64,000 bases of DNA, from NCBI RefSeq assembly GCF_020447315.1, contig NZ_JAJADQ010000002.1:62001-126000 (forward strand). Reading direction: 5' to 3'. Of this stretch, positions 1-9,497 are shown piece after piece. Both the position numbers and the translations under genes were made by a program. Each line of letters starts with the position of its first letter. Position 1 is the stretch's first letter. This stretch comes from Hymenobacter nitidus. GTDB lineage: Bacteria; Bacteroidota; Bacteroidia; Cytophagales; Hymenobacteraceae. Below the pieces are notes generated by a model. That model ran no database searches and had not been told where the DNA came from. It worked only from the letters and a program-made list of their open reading frames with translations.

Positions 1-1
1 G

Positions 2-3000
2 AACCAGATGGTGGACTCGCTGAACCTGTTTGCCGGCGAAGTAACCCGCGTGGCGCAGGAAGTAGGCACCGAAGGTCGCCTTGGCGGCCAGGCCTCGGTA
101 CCCAGCGTGGCCGGCGTGTGGAAAGAACTAACCGACAACGTAAACTACATGGCCTCCAACCTGACGCTTCAGGTGCGGGACATTGCCAACGTCGCTACCG
201 CCGTTGCCCGCGGCGACCTAAGCCAGAAAATCACCGTTGATGTAAAAGGCGAGCTGCTGCAGCTGAAGCAGAACCTGAACCAGATGGTGGACTCGCTCAA
301 CCTGTTTGCCGGCGAGGTAACCCGCGTGGCGCAGGAAGTAGGTACCGAAGGAAAGCTCGGCGGCCAGGCCAGCGTGCCGAACGTGGCCGGTGTGTGGAAA
401 GAACTCACCGACAACGTAAACTACATGGCCTCGAACCTGACCTCGCAGGTACGGGACATTGCCAACGTCGCTACCGCCGTTGCCCGCGGCGACTTGTCGC
501 AGAAGATGACGGTAAACGTGAAGGGCGAAATCCTGGAGCTCAAGAACATCTTGAACCAGATGGTGGACTCCCTGAACATCTTCGGTGACGAAGTAACCCG
601 CGTAGCCCGCGAAGTAGGTACGGAAGGAAAGCTTGGCGGCCAGGCCAACGTGCCCCGCGTCGGTGGTACCTGGAAAGAGCTAACCGACAACGTAAACACG
701 ATGGCCGCCAACCTGACCTCGCAGGTGCGGGACATTGCCAACGTAGCTACCGCCGTAGCAAAAGGTGACCTGACCCAGAAGATGACAGTAGATGTGAAAG
801 GCGAGATTCTCGACCTGAAAAACATCCTGAATCAGATGGTGGACTCGCTCAACATCTTCGCCGGCGAAGTAACCCGCGTAGCGCGTGAAGTAGGTACCGA
901 AGGTATTCTGGGCGGCCAGGCCAACGTGCCGAGCGTATCGGGTACCTGGAAAGATCTGACCGACAACGTAAACACGATGGCCTCGAACCTGACTTCTCAG
1001 GTGCGAGACATTGCCAACGTAGCAACGGCCGTAGCCCGTGGCGACCTGAGCCAGAAGGTGACGGTAAACGTGCGCGGTGAGCTGTTGCAGCTGAAGGAAA
1101 ACCTGAACCAGATGGTGGACTCGCTGAACACGTTCGGTGACGAAGTAACCCGGGTGGCCCGCGAAGTAGGTACGGAAGGCCGCCTCGGCGGCCAGGCTGT
1201 GGTGCCCAACGTGCGCGGTACCTGGAAGGACCTCACCGACAACGTAAACACGATGGCCGCCTCGCTCACCTCGCAGGTGCGCGACATTGCCAACGTAACT
1301 ACCGCCGTAGCCCGCGGCGACCTAAGCCAGAAAGTTTCGGTAGACGTTAAGGGCGAGCTGCTCGACCTGAAGGACAACATCAACCGGATGGTGGACTCGC
1401 TGAATATCTTCGCCGGCGAAGTAACCCGCGTGGCCCAGGAAGTAGGTACCGAAGGTCGCCTCGGCGGCCAAGCCAATGTGCCCAACGTATCGGGTATCTG
1501 GAAAGACCTGACCGACAACGTAAACACGATGGCGGCCAACCTGACCACTCAGGTACGCGGCATTGTGAAGGTAGTAACCGGCGTATCGCAGGGTGACCTG
1601 ACCCAGAAGCTGAAGCTGGAGGCCAAAGGCGAAGTAGCCGAGCTGGCCGACACCATCAACCGCATGGTGGATGACCTGAACCGCCTCGCCCTGGAAGTAA
1701 GCCGTGTGGCCAAAGTGGCCGGGGTGGAAGGCAAGCTGACTGAGCGTGCCACCGTAGGCGGCGTGTCGGGCAGCTGGAAGGAAATCGTGGATACACTCAA
1801 CGACCTGATCGAATCCATTGCCTCGCCGGTACTCGAAGTGTCGCGCGTGGTACGGGCCATTTCGGAAGGTGACCTGACGCAGAAAGTAGAGATTCAGACC
1901 GCTGGGGATATTCTCGCCATGTCGAACGCGCTGAACATCGCCGTGGAAAACCTGAACGAACTGCTCGGCGAAATCAACGACTCGTCGCAGATTGTAGGGG
2001 AGTCGTCGGAGGAAATGGCCGCCAAAGGCCAGGAGATGAGCCGGGTAACGGTCGACGTAGCTTTGGCTATGCAGCAGATGGCCGAAGGCGCGCAGAACCA
2101 GGCTTTGAAAACCGACCAGGCCTTTAAGCTGATTGAGGAAATCATGCAGGCCACGAAGGAAACGGCCGGCAAAGCCGACATCGTGAACAAATCGGCTATT
2201 CTGGGTGAGCAAACTTCCCAGCTCGGTCTGAAAACGGTGGCGGAAGTGGTAAAGAACATGGAGGAAATCTCCAATGCTGCCGCCCAGACCAGCAAGACCA
2301 TCGAAGTACTGAGCACCCGCTCGCAGGAAATCAGCAAGTCGCTGGGCGTTATCACCGACATTGCCTCCCAGACCAACCTGCTGGCTCTGAACGCCGCTAT
2401 CGAAGCTGCCCGCGCCGGGGAAGCCGGCCGTGGTTTCGCCGTAGTAGCTGAGGAAATCCGCAAGCTGGCCGAAGGCTCCCGCAAATCGGCTTCGGAAATT
2501 GCGACGCTGGTAGAGGACGTAAAGAAAGATACGACCTCGGCCGCCACCGCTATTTCGACCATGGAAGGCCGGGTACTAAAAGGCAAGAATGCTACGTTCG
2601 AAGCATCCAGCGCCTTTAAGAACATTGCCACCTCCAGCGGTGAAACGCTCCGCACCTCCCGCGACATTCTAACGGCAACCGAGGTGCAGAAAACCTCGAT
2701 TGGCGACGTAGTAAAGTACGTGGAGGAAGTGGTAGCCATTGCCGAGCAAACAGCTTCGGGCACCCAGCAAGTAGCCAGCACCGCCAAGCAGCTGTCCTCG
2801 TCGATGCAGGAACTGACGACTTCGAGCCAGAACCTGACCGACATTGCGGACGACCTGCAGGTAGGTCTGTCGGCCTTCCAGCTGATGGAAGACCTGCTGC
2901 CCGAGCCCGAGCCCGAGCCGCAGCGTGGCCTGCGCCGCATGGGCGTACCGCGTACCGCGGCCCAGCCAGTGGCCGTTACCCGCGAGAGAAACCAGCGTCG

Positions 3001-3238
3001 GACCGTTGCCGCTCCGGCGGCTCCCGAACCCCGCCGGGGTGCTGCCAGTGCGCCGGCCCGCAAGGCGGCCCGCAAAGCGGCCGTAGAAACGCAGGGGCCC
3101 ACTGCGAATGCAGAGGTAAAGAATGCTGCGCCAGCTAAACCGAATCGTCGGGTTCGGAATGGCAAGCCAGTTGCCCAACCAGAGAACGAGAACGGTAAGG
3201 CGCCAGCTAAACCGCGTTCTAAGGCCAAGTCTAAATAA
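2..3238 (+). CDS. Poly-HAMP methyl-accepting chemotaxis protein, 5' partial
   Basis: The reading frame is open from the first base of the window, so the true start lies upstream. The visible part has seven 92-residue units beginning at nt 8, 284, 560, 836, 1112, 1388 and 1664 (exact 276-bp period). Each unit holds two HAMP-like modules, one canonical ([17 protein letters not shown] type) and one divergent ([19 protein letters not shown] type). A cytoplasmic MCP signalling domain follows, with the conserved hairpin tip [20 protein letters not shown] at about nt 2371-2430. The last 120 residues or so are Ala/Pro/Arg/Lys-rich and probably disordered. No membrane segment is visible, but the missing N-terminus could hold one. 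Downstream cheW, cheY, cheB, cheA and cheC on the same strand show that it is the receptor of this pathway. The ligand cannot be told. Similar double-HAMP arrays occur in fungal group III (Nik1) kinases. Confidence 0.93.
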   Translation, partial: NQMVDSLNLFAGEVTRVAQEVGTEGRLGGQASVPSVAGVWKELTDNVNYMASNLTLQVRDIANVATAVARGDLSQKITVDVKGELLQLKQNLNQMVDSLNLFAGEVTRVAQEVGTEGKLGGQASVPNVAGVWKELTDNVNYMASNLTSQVRDIANVATAVARGDLSQKMTVNVKGEILELKNILNQMVDSLNIFGDEVTRVAREVGTEGKLGGQANVPRVGGTWKELTDNVNTMAANLTSQVRDIANVATAVAKGDLTQKMTVDVKGEILDLKNILNQMVDSLNIFAGEVTRVAREVGTEGILGGQANVPSVSGTWKDLTDNVNTMASNLTSQVRDIANVATAVARGDLSQKVTVNVRGELLQLKENLNQMVDSLNTFGDEVTRVAREVGTEGRLGGQAVVPNVRGTWKDLTDNVNTMAASLTSQVRDIANVTTAVARGDLSQKVSVDVKGELLDLKDNINRMVDSLNIFAGEVTRVAQEVGTEGRLGGQANVPNVSGIWKDLTDNVNTMAANLTTQVRGIVKVVTGVSQGDLTQKLKLEAKGEVAELADTINRMVDDLNRLALEVSRVAKVAGVEGKLTERATVGGVSGSWKEIVDTLNDLIESIASPVLEVSRVVRAISEGDLTQKVEIQTAGDILAMSNALNIAVENLNELLGEINDSSQIVGESSEEMAAKGQEMSRVTVDVALAMQQMAEGAQNQALKTDQAFKLIEEIMQATKETAGKADIVNKSAILGEQTSQLGLKTVAEVVKNMEEISNAAAQTSKTIEVLSTRSQEISKSLGVITDIASQTNLLALNAAIEAARAGEAGRGFAVVAEEIRKLAEGSRKSASEIATLVEDVKKDTTSAATAISTMEGRVLKGKNATFEASSAFKNIATSSGETLRTSRDILTATEVQKTSIGDVVKYVEEVVAIAEQTASGTQQVASTAKQLSSSMQELTTSSQNLTDIADDLQVGLSAFQLMEDLLPEPEPEPQRGLRRMGVPRTAAQPVAVTRERNQRRTVAAPAAPEPRRGAASAPARKAARKAAVETQGPTANAEVKNAAPAKPNRRVRNGKPVAQPENENGKAPAKPRSKAKSK
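8..1939 (+). repeat. 276-bp tandem repeat array encoding HAMP pairs
   Basis: Seven in-frame units start at nt 8, 284, 560, 836, 1112, 1388 and 1664, exactly 276 bp apart. Units 1 to 6 stay very similar in nucleotide sequence, including third codon positions; for example nt 177-216 and 453-492 are almost the same. Unit 7 has diverged. The array continues upstream of the window. Such high nucleotide similarity suggests recent duplication or gene conversion, so the copy number may vary between strains or be misassembled. Confidence 0.92.
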
Positions 3239-3257
3239 ATCCCCTCATCATTTTGAG

Positions 3258-3292
3258 AAGAACCGGTTTCAAGCACTGGGCCGGTTCTTTTT
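3258..3292 (+). terminator. Intrinsic terminator between receptor gene and cheW
   Basis: AAGAACCGG (3258-3266) pairs perfectly with CCGGTTCTT (3281-3289) and is followed by a short T-run. It lies 20 nt after the receptor stop codon and just before cheW. It could set a lower level of the downstream che genes relative to the receptor. Confidence 0.7.
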
Positions 3293-3307
3293 AATAATGT
3301 TTCCAGC

Positions 3308-3814
3308 ATGCCTGAAGCAGAACCGACCAGCGAGAAAAAAGCCGTTAAGCAGGATAAGCTCATCCAGCTTATCGTGTTCCGGCTGGGCGACGAAGAGTAT
3401 GGTATTCGCATTGAGCAAGTGAAGGAGGTAACCGTTACCCCGGAAATTGCCCGCATGCCCAAAACCCCGTCGTTCGTGAAGGGCATTGCTAATCTGCGCG
3501 GCGACATCATTGCCATCATCGATTTGGAGGAGCGTTTTAAGCTGCGCCCGGCCAATCAGTCCATGCCCACGATGAGCTACACCCTGGCCATTGAAGCCAA
3601 GGAGTATACCATCGGTATCGTGGTGCGGGAAGTGCCGCAACCCTTGTCTATTCCGCTGTCCATCATCGAAAAAGCCCCGGAATTCATCCAGGATATGAAT
3701 ATCCAGGACAAATACATTGAGGGAATTGCCAAAGTAGAAGGGCGCATCATCATCGTGCTTGATATGCCCAAACTGCTGTCCCCCACGGAAATCATGCAGC
3801 TGCAGCCGAAATAA
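3308..3814 (+). CDS. cheW: Chemotaxis coupling protein CheW
   Basis: 168-residue single-domain CheW. After a charged 16-residue lead, the sequence (QLIVFRLGDEEYGIRIEQVKE, then VKGIANLRGDIIAIIDL) follows the family pattern of two SH3-like beta barrels. CheW bridges the receptor signalling tip and the regulatory domain of CheA in the cytoplasmic array. It sits directly after the poly-HAMP receptor gene and before the CheY-like gene, separated from the receptor only by a terminator-like hairpin. Length is normal for the family. The ATG at 3308 is the natural start. Confidence 0.93.
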   Translation: MPEAEPTSEKKAVKQDKLIQLIVFRLGDEEYGIRIEQVKEVTVTPEIARMPKTPSFVKGIANLRGDIIAIIDLEERFKLRPANQSMPTMSYTLAIEAKEYTIGIVVREVPQPLSIPLSIIEKAPEFIQDMNIQDKYIEGIAKVEGRIIIVLDMPKLLSPTEIMQLQPK

Positions 3815-3900
3815 AAAATCTTCGTCGGCAGCACCCCGTACACAGGCTTGACTTTCCAACACCCCAATTTTCCTCATTCTGACTCTCTGATCTACCCTGT

Positions 3901-4290
3901 ATGAAAAACCGCATTCTCATCGTAGACGACTCGTTCTACATGCGTACGATGCTCAAGAATATGCTTACCGACGCAGGCTATGAAGTCGTGGGTGAAGCCG
4001 CCAATGGCCAGCAGGCCCTGGAAATGGCTAGCGCTACCCGCCCCGACCTGATTACCCTCGACGTAATTCTGCCCGACAACACCGGTCTGGACGTGCTCAA
4101 AGGCATTCGTCAGGAACAGCCCGACGTAAAAGTGGTTATGTGCAGCGCGGTTGGTCAGGAAGTAATTGTGAATGAAGCACTGGAGAGTGGGGCTACGGCT
4201 TACATCGTGAAGCCTTTCTCCGAGGAAAAAGTACTGGAAATCGTGGGCGGCGCCTTGCAGAATCAGGACTCTGATTCTTCGGAAGCTTAA
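3901..4290 (+). CDS. cheY: CheY-like single-domain response regulator
   Basis: 129-residue receiver domain with no output domain. The acidic pair is D9/D10 (ILIVDDS), the predicted phosphorylation site is D54 (LITLDVILP), the switch Ser is S82 (VMCSAVG) and the conserved Lys is K104 (YIVKPFSEEK). These match CheY proteins, which CheA phosphorylates and which then act on a motility or other effector. The gene lies between cheW and cheB on the same strand. The effector in this organism is unknown: no flagellar or pilus genes are in the window. Confidence 0.9.
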   Translation: MKNRILIVDDSFYMRTMLKNMLTDAGYEVVGEAANGQQALEMASATRPDLITLDVILPDNTGLDVLKGIRQEQPDVKVVMCSAVGQEVIVNEALESGATAYIVKPFSEEKVLEIVGGALQNQDSDSSEA

Positions 4291-4368
4291 CCCGGCCGGC
4301 TCCTTTTAACTTTTAATTCCTCCGTAGTAAACTCAAGCGTCGCGTTTTCGCACGTTTCAATCCACTCA

Positions 4369-5442
4369 GTGCACAAAGTTTCCGCCCCTTTCACCTTGCT
4401 GCTCGGTTCCCTGCCCCCCTTCGTGCGGCTGGAGCTGACGAGGCTGCTGCATGCCGAGCCCGATTTGCGGGTGGTCGGTACAGCTGCCAGCGCAACGGAG
4501 CTGGTGGCACTGGCGCGGCGCTTGCGGCCCGGGTTGGTCATTGCCAGTGACAGCCAGCTGGCGGGAGTAGAGCGGCTCAGTCGGCAGTATCCCGTGCCAG
4601 TGCTGCTGTATGGGCCGACTACGAGTCCCAATGCCCTCCCAAAGGAAGACGCCCAGTGGGGTATCTACGATTATCTGCCTCCCGTGCTGGGCAAGGACCA
4701 CCCGGAATTTGCCCGGTACCGACTGAATCTACTGACCAAAGTCCGGGCTGTTTACCAGCAACCGTTGGCAGCAGTGGTCAAACGCCCGGTCATTACCTTA
4801 CCACCTAGCGGCGTAGCGGTGATTGGGGGCTCCACAGGCGGGGCTCAGGCCGTCGAGGCGTTGGTGAGAGCCTTGCCAGCAACGCTTACCAGCGCCGTGT
4901 TGGTGGCCATCCACTTGCCCGCACATTTTACCGAGTCCTTTGTAGCCCGGCTGCGCCGCGCCACGGTGCTGCCAGTTGTGACGGGTGAGCCAGGAACGAC
5001 GCTGGAAGCCGGCAAAATTATCGTGGCCCCCGGTGGGCACAACACGGTGGTGCGTGCCCAGAGCCGGGGGCCGTGGCTTACCTGGCACACCGAATTTACG
5101 GATGAGGTAAGTCCGGTTCCGGATGAGCCTTCCGTGGACTTGCTCATGAAGTCGGTGGCGCGCACCGTGGGCCGCAACTCGCTCGGCATTGTACTCACGG
5201 GGCTGGGCCGCGACGGTACGCTAGGGGCTCAGAGCATCCGGCAGCACGGGGGCTTCGTTATAGCTCAGGACGAAGCTTCTTCGGCCGTATTCAGCATGCC
5301 CAAGTCGGTTATTCAGCACGGGGCGGCCAATATCATTTCTCCTCTCAGTGACATAGCCGGCTACATTGGCCGCTTAGCCACCCAGTTGCGCATCAACCGG
5401 GTTTCCTCTTTCTCATCGTCAACGCAGCTGGTTACTCGATGA
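4369..5442 (+). CDS. cheB: CheB-type protein-glutamate methylesterase with degenerate receiver
   Basis: 357 residues, GTG start. The C-terminal methylesterase domain (about residues 145-345) keeps the Ser-His-Asp triad: S155 in GGSTGG, H182 in AIHLPAHF and D282 in TGLGRDG. CheB removes methyl groups from receptor glutamates. The N-terminal 130 residues have receiver-like layout but lack the key acids. The paired Asp near residue 13 reads GSL, and the phospho-acceptor position reads VIASDSQL, with Ser at the aligned site and an Asp one residue later. Phosphorylation control is therefore doubtful. The stop overlaps the cheA start by 4 bp (ATGA), pointing to translational coupling. No cheR is visible in the window. 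Confidence 0.88.
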   Translation: MHKVSAPFTLLLGSLPPFVRLELTRLLHAEPDLRVVGTAASATELVALARRLRPGLVIASDSQLAGVERLSRQYPVPVLLYGPTTSPNALPKEDAQWGIYDYLPPVLGKDHPEFARYRLNLLTKVRAVYQQPLAAVVKRPVITLPPSGVAVIGGSTGGAQAVEALVRALPATLTSAVLVAIHLPAHFTESFVARLRRATVLPVVTGEPGTTLEAGKIIVAPGGHNTVVRAQSRGPWLTWHTEFTDEVSPVPDEPSVDLLMKSVARTVGRNSLGIVLTGLGRDGTLGAQSIRQHGGFVIAQDEASSAVFSMPKSVIQHGAANIISPLSDIAGYIGRLATQLRINRVSSFSSSTQLVTR

Positions 5443-7073
5443 AATCAAGGGAGGAAGAATACCGGGAGATTTTCATGGCCGAGGCGCTCGAGTATTACGA
5501 TGCGATGAGCCGCCACATCAGCGAGCTGGAAAAAGACCCCAACGACGAAAAGGCCCTGCACGAGCTTTTCCGGCTGATGCACAACCTCAAGGCCAATGCG
5601 CGGGCCATGGGTTTCAACGACATCGGGGAGGTGGCGCATCGCATGGAAACCATCTTCGGCCTGATCCGGAGCAAGGAGCGCACTTTTTCCGGCTCATTGG
5701 TACCGGTGCTGTTTACCGGTGTCGATACGCTGGGCGGTATGATCCGGGCGGTAGACCAGGATGAGGACGTTGCCAACGCCGATCAGCTGCTGCACAACCT
5801 GGACCTGCTGGTGGAAGGTGAGGAGCCCATTCTGGAACCGGACGAAAAGAATGTCGACGAAGATGCGACGCGCAAGCTAGAGCTGTCGGATCTGGTCTAC
5901 ATTCAGATCAAGAAGCTCGACCACCTGCTCAATCTGGTCGGGGAGCTGATTATCGACCGGGACCGGATTCTGACGCTGAGCCAGGAAATCGGGAGCCCGG
6001 CGCTGCAGGCGGCCGCTTCCCACCTGTTCCGCATTGCCGACGATTTGCAGTACAGCGTCATGGACGCGCGTCTGGTGAACGTCGGCTCGCTGTTCAACAA
6101 GTTTCCGCGGGTAGTGCGCGACGTGGCCGTTGCCGAGAAAAAGGAAGTTGAGCTGACCATCATTGGTCAGGATATTCAGATTGACCGCAACATTCTGCAG
6201 ATCATCACCGATGCACTGCTGCACCTGGTGCGCAATGCCATTGGCCACGGCCTGGAAACGCCCGAGGAGCGCGTCCGCGCCGGCAAGCCGGAGCAGGGCA
6301 GCCTCACGCTCTCGGCCCAGACCGAGCGCGACGATGTGCTAATTCAGGTAATCGACGACGGCAAGGGCATTGATGTGGAGCAGGTGCGGCGCAAGGCCGT
6401 AGAGCGGGGCCTGGTTTCGGCCGAGGCTTCCCGCTCGCTCGATGCCAATGCCGTACGGGCTTTCCTGTTTGAGCCCGGCTTTTCCATGGCCAAGGAGGTA
6501 ACCGATATTTCCGGCCGGGGCGTAGGGCTCGACGTAGTGAAGCTGGCCATTGATTCATTGGGCGGGCAGTTGCGGGTCGATTCAACGTTGGGCCAGGGAA
6601 CCACGTTTACGCTGGTTCTGCCGACATCTATTGCCGTGAAGGGCGCCTTGCTCTTCGAACTGGAAGAGCGTAGCTACGCCATTCCCCTCATGCACACCGA
6701 CTCCGTAGTGTCGTTGCAGCCCAAAGAGCTGCACGTCGTCGGTGGTATCCTGATGGCGCGTTTACTGGGGGAAAACGTCCCCGTAGTAGATTTGCGGCAG
6801 CTTTTGCACAACAGCGACGGCGCCTTGCTGCCCGCAGTAAAAGCCGAGCTGCAAGGCCGACAGGATATTATTATTGTTAACTACAACAACCGTAAGCTGG
6901 GCTTAATCGTGGACCGCTTCCTGCGCCAGCAGGATATCGTGATTAAGCCCATGAGTAAACCATTGGATATGATTGACTTGTTCGGGGGCGTTACGCTACT
7001 GGGCAGCGGTCAGGTCTGTTTGGTGATTGACGTGCCGGCGCTGACGCGGCTTTTCTTAGCCAAGCGACCGTAA
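5439..7073 (+). CDS. cheA: Chemotaxis histidine kinase CheA (short form)
   Basis: 544 residues, shorter than enteric CheA (about 650). An N-terminal HPt domain has the phospho-acceptor H48 in RLMHNLKANARAMG. A linker of about 30 residues then leads straight to the dimerisation region, so a P2 CheY/CheB-docking domain seems absent. The ATPase domain has an N box (LVRNAIGHGLE, with Gly where Asp is usual), a G1 box (DDGKGID) and a G2 box (GRGVGLDVV). The CheW-like regulatory domain fills the last 140 residues. The start overlaps the end of cheB. It should phosphorylate the CheY-like protein encoded upstream. Confidence 0.93.
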   Translation: MKSREEEYREIFMAEALEYYDAMSRHISELEKDPNDEKALHELFRLMHNLKANARAMGFNDIGEVAHRMETIFGLIRSKERTFSGSLVPVLFTGVDTLGGMIRAVDQDEDVANADQLLHNLDLLVEGEEPILEPDEKNVDEDATRKLELSDLVYIQIKKLDHLLNLVGELIIDRDRILTLSQEIGSPALQAAASHLFRIADDLQYSVMDARLVNVGSLFNKFPRVVRDVAVAEKKEVELTIIGQDIQIDRNILQIITDALLHLVRNAIGHGLETPEERVRAGKPEQGSLTLSAQTERDDVLIQVIDDGKGIDVEQVRRKAVERGLVSAEASRSLDANAVRAFLFEPGFSMAKEVTDISGRGVGLDVVKLAIDSLGGQLRVDSTLGQGTTFTLVLPTSIAVKGALLFELEERSYAIPLMHTDSVVSLQPKELHVVGGILMARLLGENVPVVDLRQLLHNSDGALLPAVKAELQGRQDIIIVNYNNRKLGLIVDRFLRQQDIVIKPMSKPLDMIDLFGGVTLLGSGQVCLVIDVPALTRLFLAKRP

Positions 7074-7130
7074 TCAAATGCGAAATTCGGGCTTTCTGGA
7101 AACAGGCTGCCCTTCAATTGACTGACACCT

Positions 7131-7769
7131 ATGGATTTGCACATGACGGAACTAGAGCGGGATATTATCCGCGAGATTCTGAACATAGGATTGGCCCGCG
7201 CGGCTGACTCCTTTGCCGTAATCGCGCAGGAAAAGGTATTGCTGGAGGTTCCGAATCTGGACATCATGCCGGGAAGTAACATCCTGGATAAGGTGCACGA
7301 GTTTGAAGGCACGCACGCCATCATCCAATCCGATATTCGCGGCGAGTTCAACGGCACCACGCTGATGTTCTTCTCCGGCCAGCACGTGCAGCGCCTCTCG
7401 CGGGTGTGCCTGCGCATGTCGGTGCCCGATTCGATTCAGATCGATGAGATGCAGGAGTCACTGCTGCTGGAAATCAGCAACATCATCACCGGGGCACTGG
7501 TCACGCAGCTGGCCAACATTCTCAAGGCCAAGATTTACGGTGCCCCGCCCAAGGCGCCCAAAGGCAATATTGCCGGCTCGCTCCATACGCTGCTGGAAAG
7601 CCAGCCCAAGGTGCAGCCGCTGATTTTCTCGGTTATCACGCAGTTCTCGGACAAGGAAAACTCGGTGGAGCTGCCCCTGATGCTGTTCTTTGACCGCAAC
7701 ACCTTCGAGAAAATCCTGGATATTATCCGCACGTATGACTTCCTGGGTGGCCAGGAAAGCAACGCCTAG
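7131..7769 (+). CDS. cheC: CheC/CheX-family CheY-P phosphatase
   Basis: 212 residues with two copies of the CheC active-site pattern ExxN: REILNIGLARA near residue 15 and LEISNIITGAL near residue 112. CheC proteins dephosphorylate CheY-P. Two intact sites suggest an active phosphatase. It follows cheA by 57 nt and ends the signalling operon. The usual partner CheD is not in the window. A second in-frame ATG at 7143 (MTELERD) could be the real start; neither has a strong ribosome binding site. Confidence 0.8.
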   Translation: MDLHMTELERDIIREILNIGLARAADSFAVIAQEKVLLEVPNLDIMPGSNILDKVHEFEGTHAIIQSDIRGEFNGTTLMFFSGQHVQRLSRVCLRMSVPDSIQIDEMQESLLLEISNIITGALVTQLANILKAKIYGAPPKAPKGNIAGSLHTLLESQPKVQPLIFSVITQFSDKENSVELPLMLFFDRNTFEKILDIIRTYDFLGGQESNA

Positions 7770-7789
7770 CTCTTTCGAATTTCATTTGG

Positions 7790-7850
7790 CTGTCCTACCG
7801 GCGCGCAAAGTCTGCTTCACACCAGGCTTTTCCAGCAGCCGGTAGGACAG
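7790..7850 (+). terminator. Long-loop inverted repeat after the che operon
   Basis: A 12-bp arm CTGTCCTACCGG (7790-7801) matches the complement of CCGGTAGGACAG (7839-7850), with a loop of about 37 nt. A T-rich stretch follows. It may end the che operon, but the large loop makes it a weak terminator candidate. Confidence 0.45.
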
Positions 7851-7902
7851 TTCTGTTTCAGTGCTGCCCGGGCAGCTTCATTTCATTCCCCAGTCTACAC
7901 AC

Positions 7903-8997
7903 ATGGCTACTACACCCTCCTCCAGCTTGGAAAAAAAACTTGCTGCCTTCGACCCCAACGCCCTGGGCGACACGGCCGGCGGCTTATACGGATTGCCTTT
8001 CACCGTGGAAGAAGCGCAGGTCGTTGTCGTGCCCGTGCCGTGGGAAGTAACTGTGTCGTACCGTGGCGGCACGGCCCTGGGCCCGGAGGCCATCCGGGAA
8101 GCTTCCCTGCAGGTCGACCTCTACGAACCCGATATTCCCGAAGCCTGGCGCATGGGGCTGGCTATGGAAGAGGAAGACGAGAAAATTGCGGAGGAAAGCC
8201 GCCAGCTGCGCACCCAGGCCGCCGACTACATTGGCTGGCTCGAAGCGGGGCAGCCCGCCGGTAAAGCCGGAAACTTCGCGACGGTGCCCCAACAGGTTAC
8301 GGCCCGCGGCAAGGCGCTGGTAGAATGGCTCAAAGCAAAAACCGGTTCCTACCTGGATGCCGGCAAAGGCGTGGTAGTGCTCGGTGGCGACCATAGCACT
8401 CCGCTGGGTTACATGCACGCGCTGGCCGAGCGGCACGAGGAATTCGGCATTCTGCAGATTGATGCCCATTGCGACCTGCGGCCCGCCTACGAGGGCTTCG
8501 AGTACTCGCACGCTTCCATTATGTACAACGCCCTGAAGCTGCCCCAGGTGAAAAAGCTGGTGCAGGTCGGCATCCGGGACTTGTGCCAGCAGGAAGCCGA
8601 GCTGGTCGAGCATTCGGGCGGACGCGTAGTTATGTTTCACAACCGCTTTCTGTCGAATGAGAAGTTTGCCAAGAAGTCGTGGAAGAAAGTATGCGGTAAA
8701 ATCATTGCCCAGCTGCCGCCCAAAGTATACCTGAGCTTCGACATCGACGGATTGGACCCTAAGCTGTGCCCCGGCACCGGCACGCCCGTGCCCGGCGGCC
8801 TGGAGTTTGAAGAAGCGCTGTACCTGATTCGCACCATCGTGGAATCGGGCCGCACCATCATTGGCTGCGACCTAAACGAGGTGGCACCCGGCGACACCGA
8901 GTGGAACGCCATTGTAGGTGCCCGGCTCCTGTTTCAGATGGCACACTGGATGGGCGTTTCCCAGGGCCGGATTCAGGCACACATTTCGGAGAAATAG
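7903..8997 (+). CDS. Agmatinase/arginase-family ureohydrolase
   Basis: 364 residues from the ATG at 7903; an upstream in-frame GTG at 7861 would add 14 residues that do not fit the family. Metal-binding motifs of the Mn-dependent ureohydrolase fold are present in order: GGDHS, DAHCD and SFDIDGLDP, with NEVAPGD near the C-terminus. The family hydrolyses agmatine, arginine or formimidoylglutamate. An insert of about 65 residues before GGDHS makes it longer than typical SpeB. It stands alone, and the exact substrate cannot be set from sequence. Confidence 0.85.
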   Translation: MATTPSSSLEKKLAAFDPNALGDTAGGLYGLPFTVEEAQVVVVPVPWEVTVSYRGGTALGPEAIREASLQVDLYEPDIPEAWRMGLAMEEEDEKIAEESRQLRTQAADYIGWLEAGQPAGKAGNFATVPQQVTARGKALVEWLKAKTGSYLDAGKGVVVLGGDHSTPLGYMHALAERHEEFGILQIDAHCDLRPAYEGFEYSHASIMYNALKLPQVKKLVQVGIRDLCQQEAELVEHSGGRVVMFHNRFLSNEKFAKKSWKKVCGKIIAQLPPKVYLSFDIDGLDPKLCPGTGTPVPGGLEFEEALYLIRTIVESGRTIIGCDLNEVAPGDTEWNAIVGARLLFQMAHWMGVSQGRIQAHISEK

Positions 8998-9091
8998 GCT
9001 GGAGCCAACGGAGTGCGCAATTTTTCGTAAGGTTGTGAGCTTTTAACCGAGCTGCTTTCCTCTCCATTTTTCCAACCACACAACCGTCCGT

Positions 9092-9427
9092 ATGGGTTTT
9101 CTGATCAAACTGCTGCTGAGCGCCATTATCACCTACGTCCTGGGTAATTTTCTGCCCGGCGCGCATCTGGCGGGCTTCGGCGACGCAATTCTGCTGGTCT
9201 TGGTGCTCGGCATTCTCAACGCGGTGCTCAAGCCCATTCTGAAAATCCTGGGCTTTCCGATTACCGTCCTGACGCTGGGCTTGTTTCTGCTGGTTATCAA
9301 CGCCGTCATCGTGCTGCTGGCCGACTGGATTCTGCCCGGCTTCAAACTGGATGGTTTCCTCTCCGCGCTGATTTTCAGCATCGCCCTGTCTTTGGTTACC
9401 TCGGTGGTCGATATGGTCATCGACTAA
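9092..9427 (+). CDS. Phage holin family (superfamily IV) membrane protein
   Basis: 111 residues, almost all hydrophobic, with about four membrane segments (roughly 3-20, 30-50, 56-78 and 88-108) and the pattern GILNAVLKPILKILGFPITVLTLGLFLLVIN. This is the small four-TM family often annotated as phage holin family IV or YvlD-like. Despite the name it is usually a chromosomal inner-membrane protein of unknown role and there are no phage genes nearby. It converges on the DUF4349 gene across a shared bidirectional terminator. Confidence 0.75.
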   Translation: MGFLIKLLLSAIITYVLGNFLPGAHLAGFGDAILLVLVLGILNAVLKPILKILGFPITVLTLGLFLLVINAVIVLLADWILPGFKLDGFLSALIFSIALSLVTSVVDMVID

Positions 9428-9434
9428 CGCGTTT

Positions 9435-9490
9435 GGCTACCAATAAAAAAGGCCTCCCGCACGAGCAGGAGGCCTTTTTTATTGGTAGCC
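9435..9490. terminator. Bidirectional intrinsic terminator
   Basis: A 23-bp perfect inverted repeat (9435-9457 with 9468-9490) has core GGCCTCC/GGAGGCC flanked by A-run and T-run. It lies between two convergent genes and can stop transcription in both directions. Confidence 0.92.
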
Positions 9491-9497
9491 AGCTGTG

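Noticed and set aside
9092..9427. Prophage remnant suggested by the holin-like gene
   Set aside because: No other phage genes, integrase or attachment sites are visible nearby, and the family is often chromosomal.
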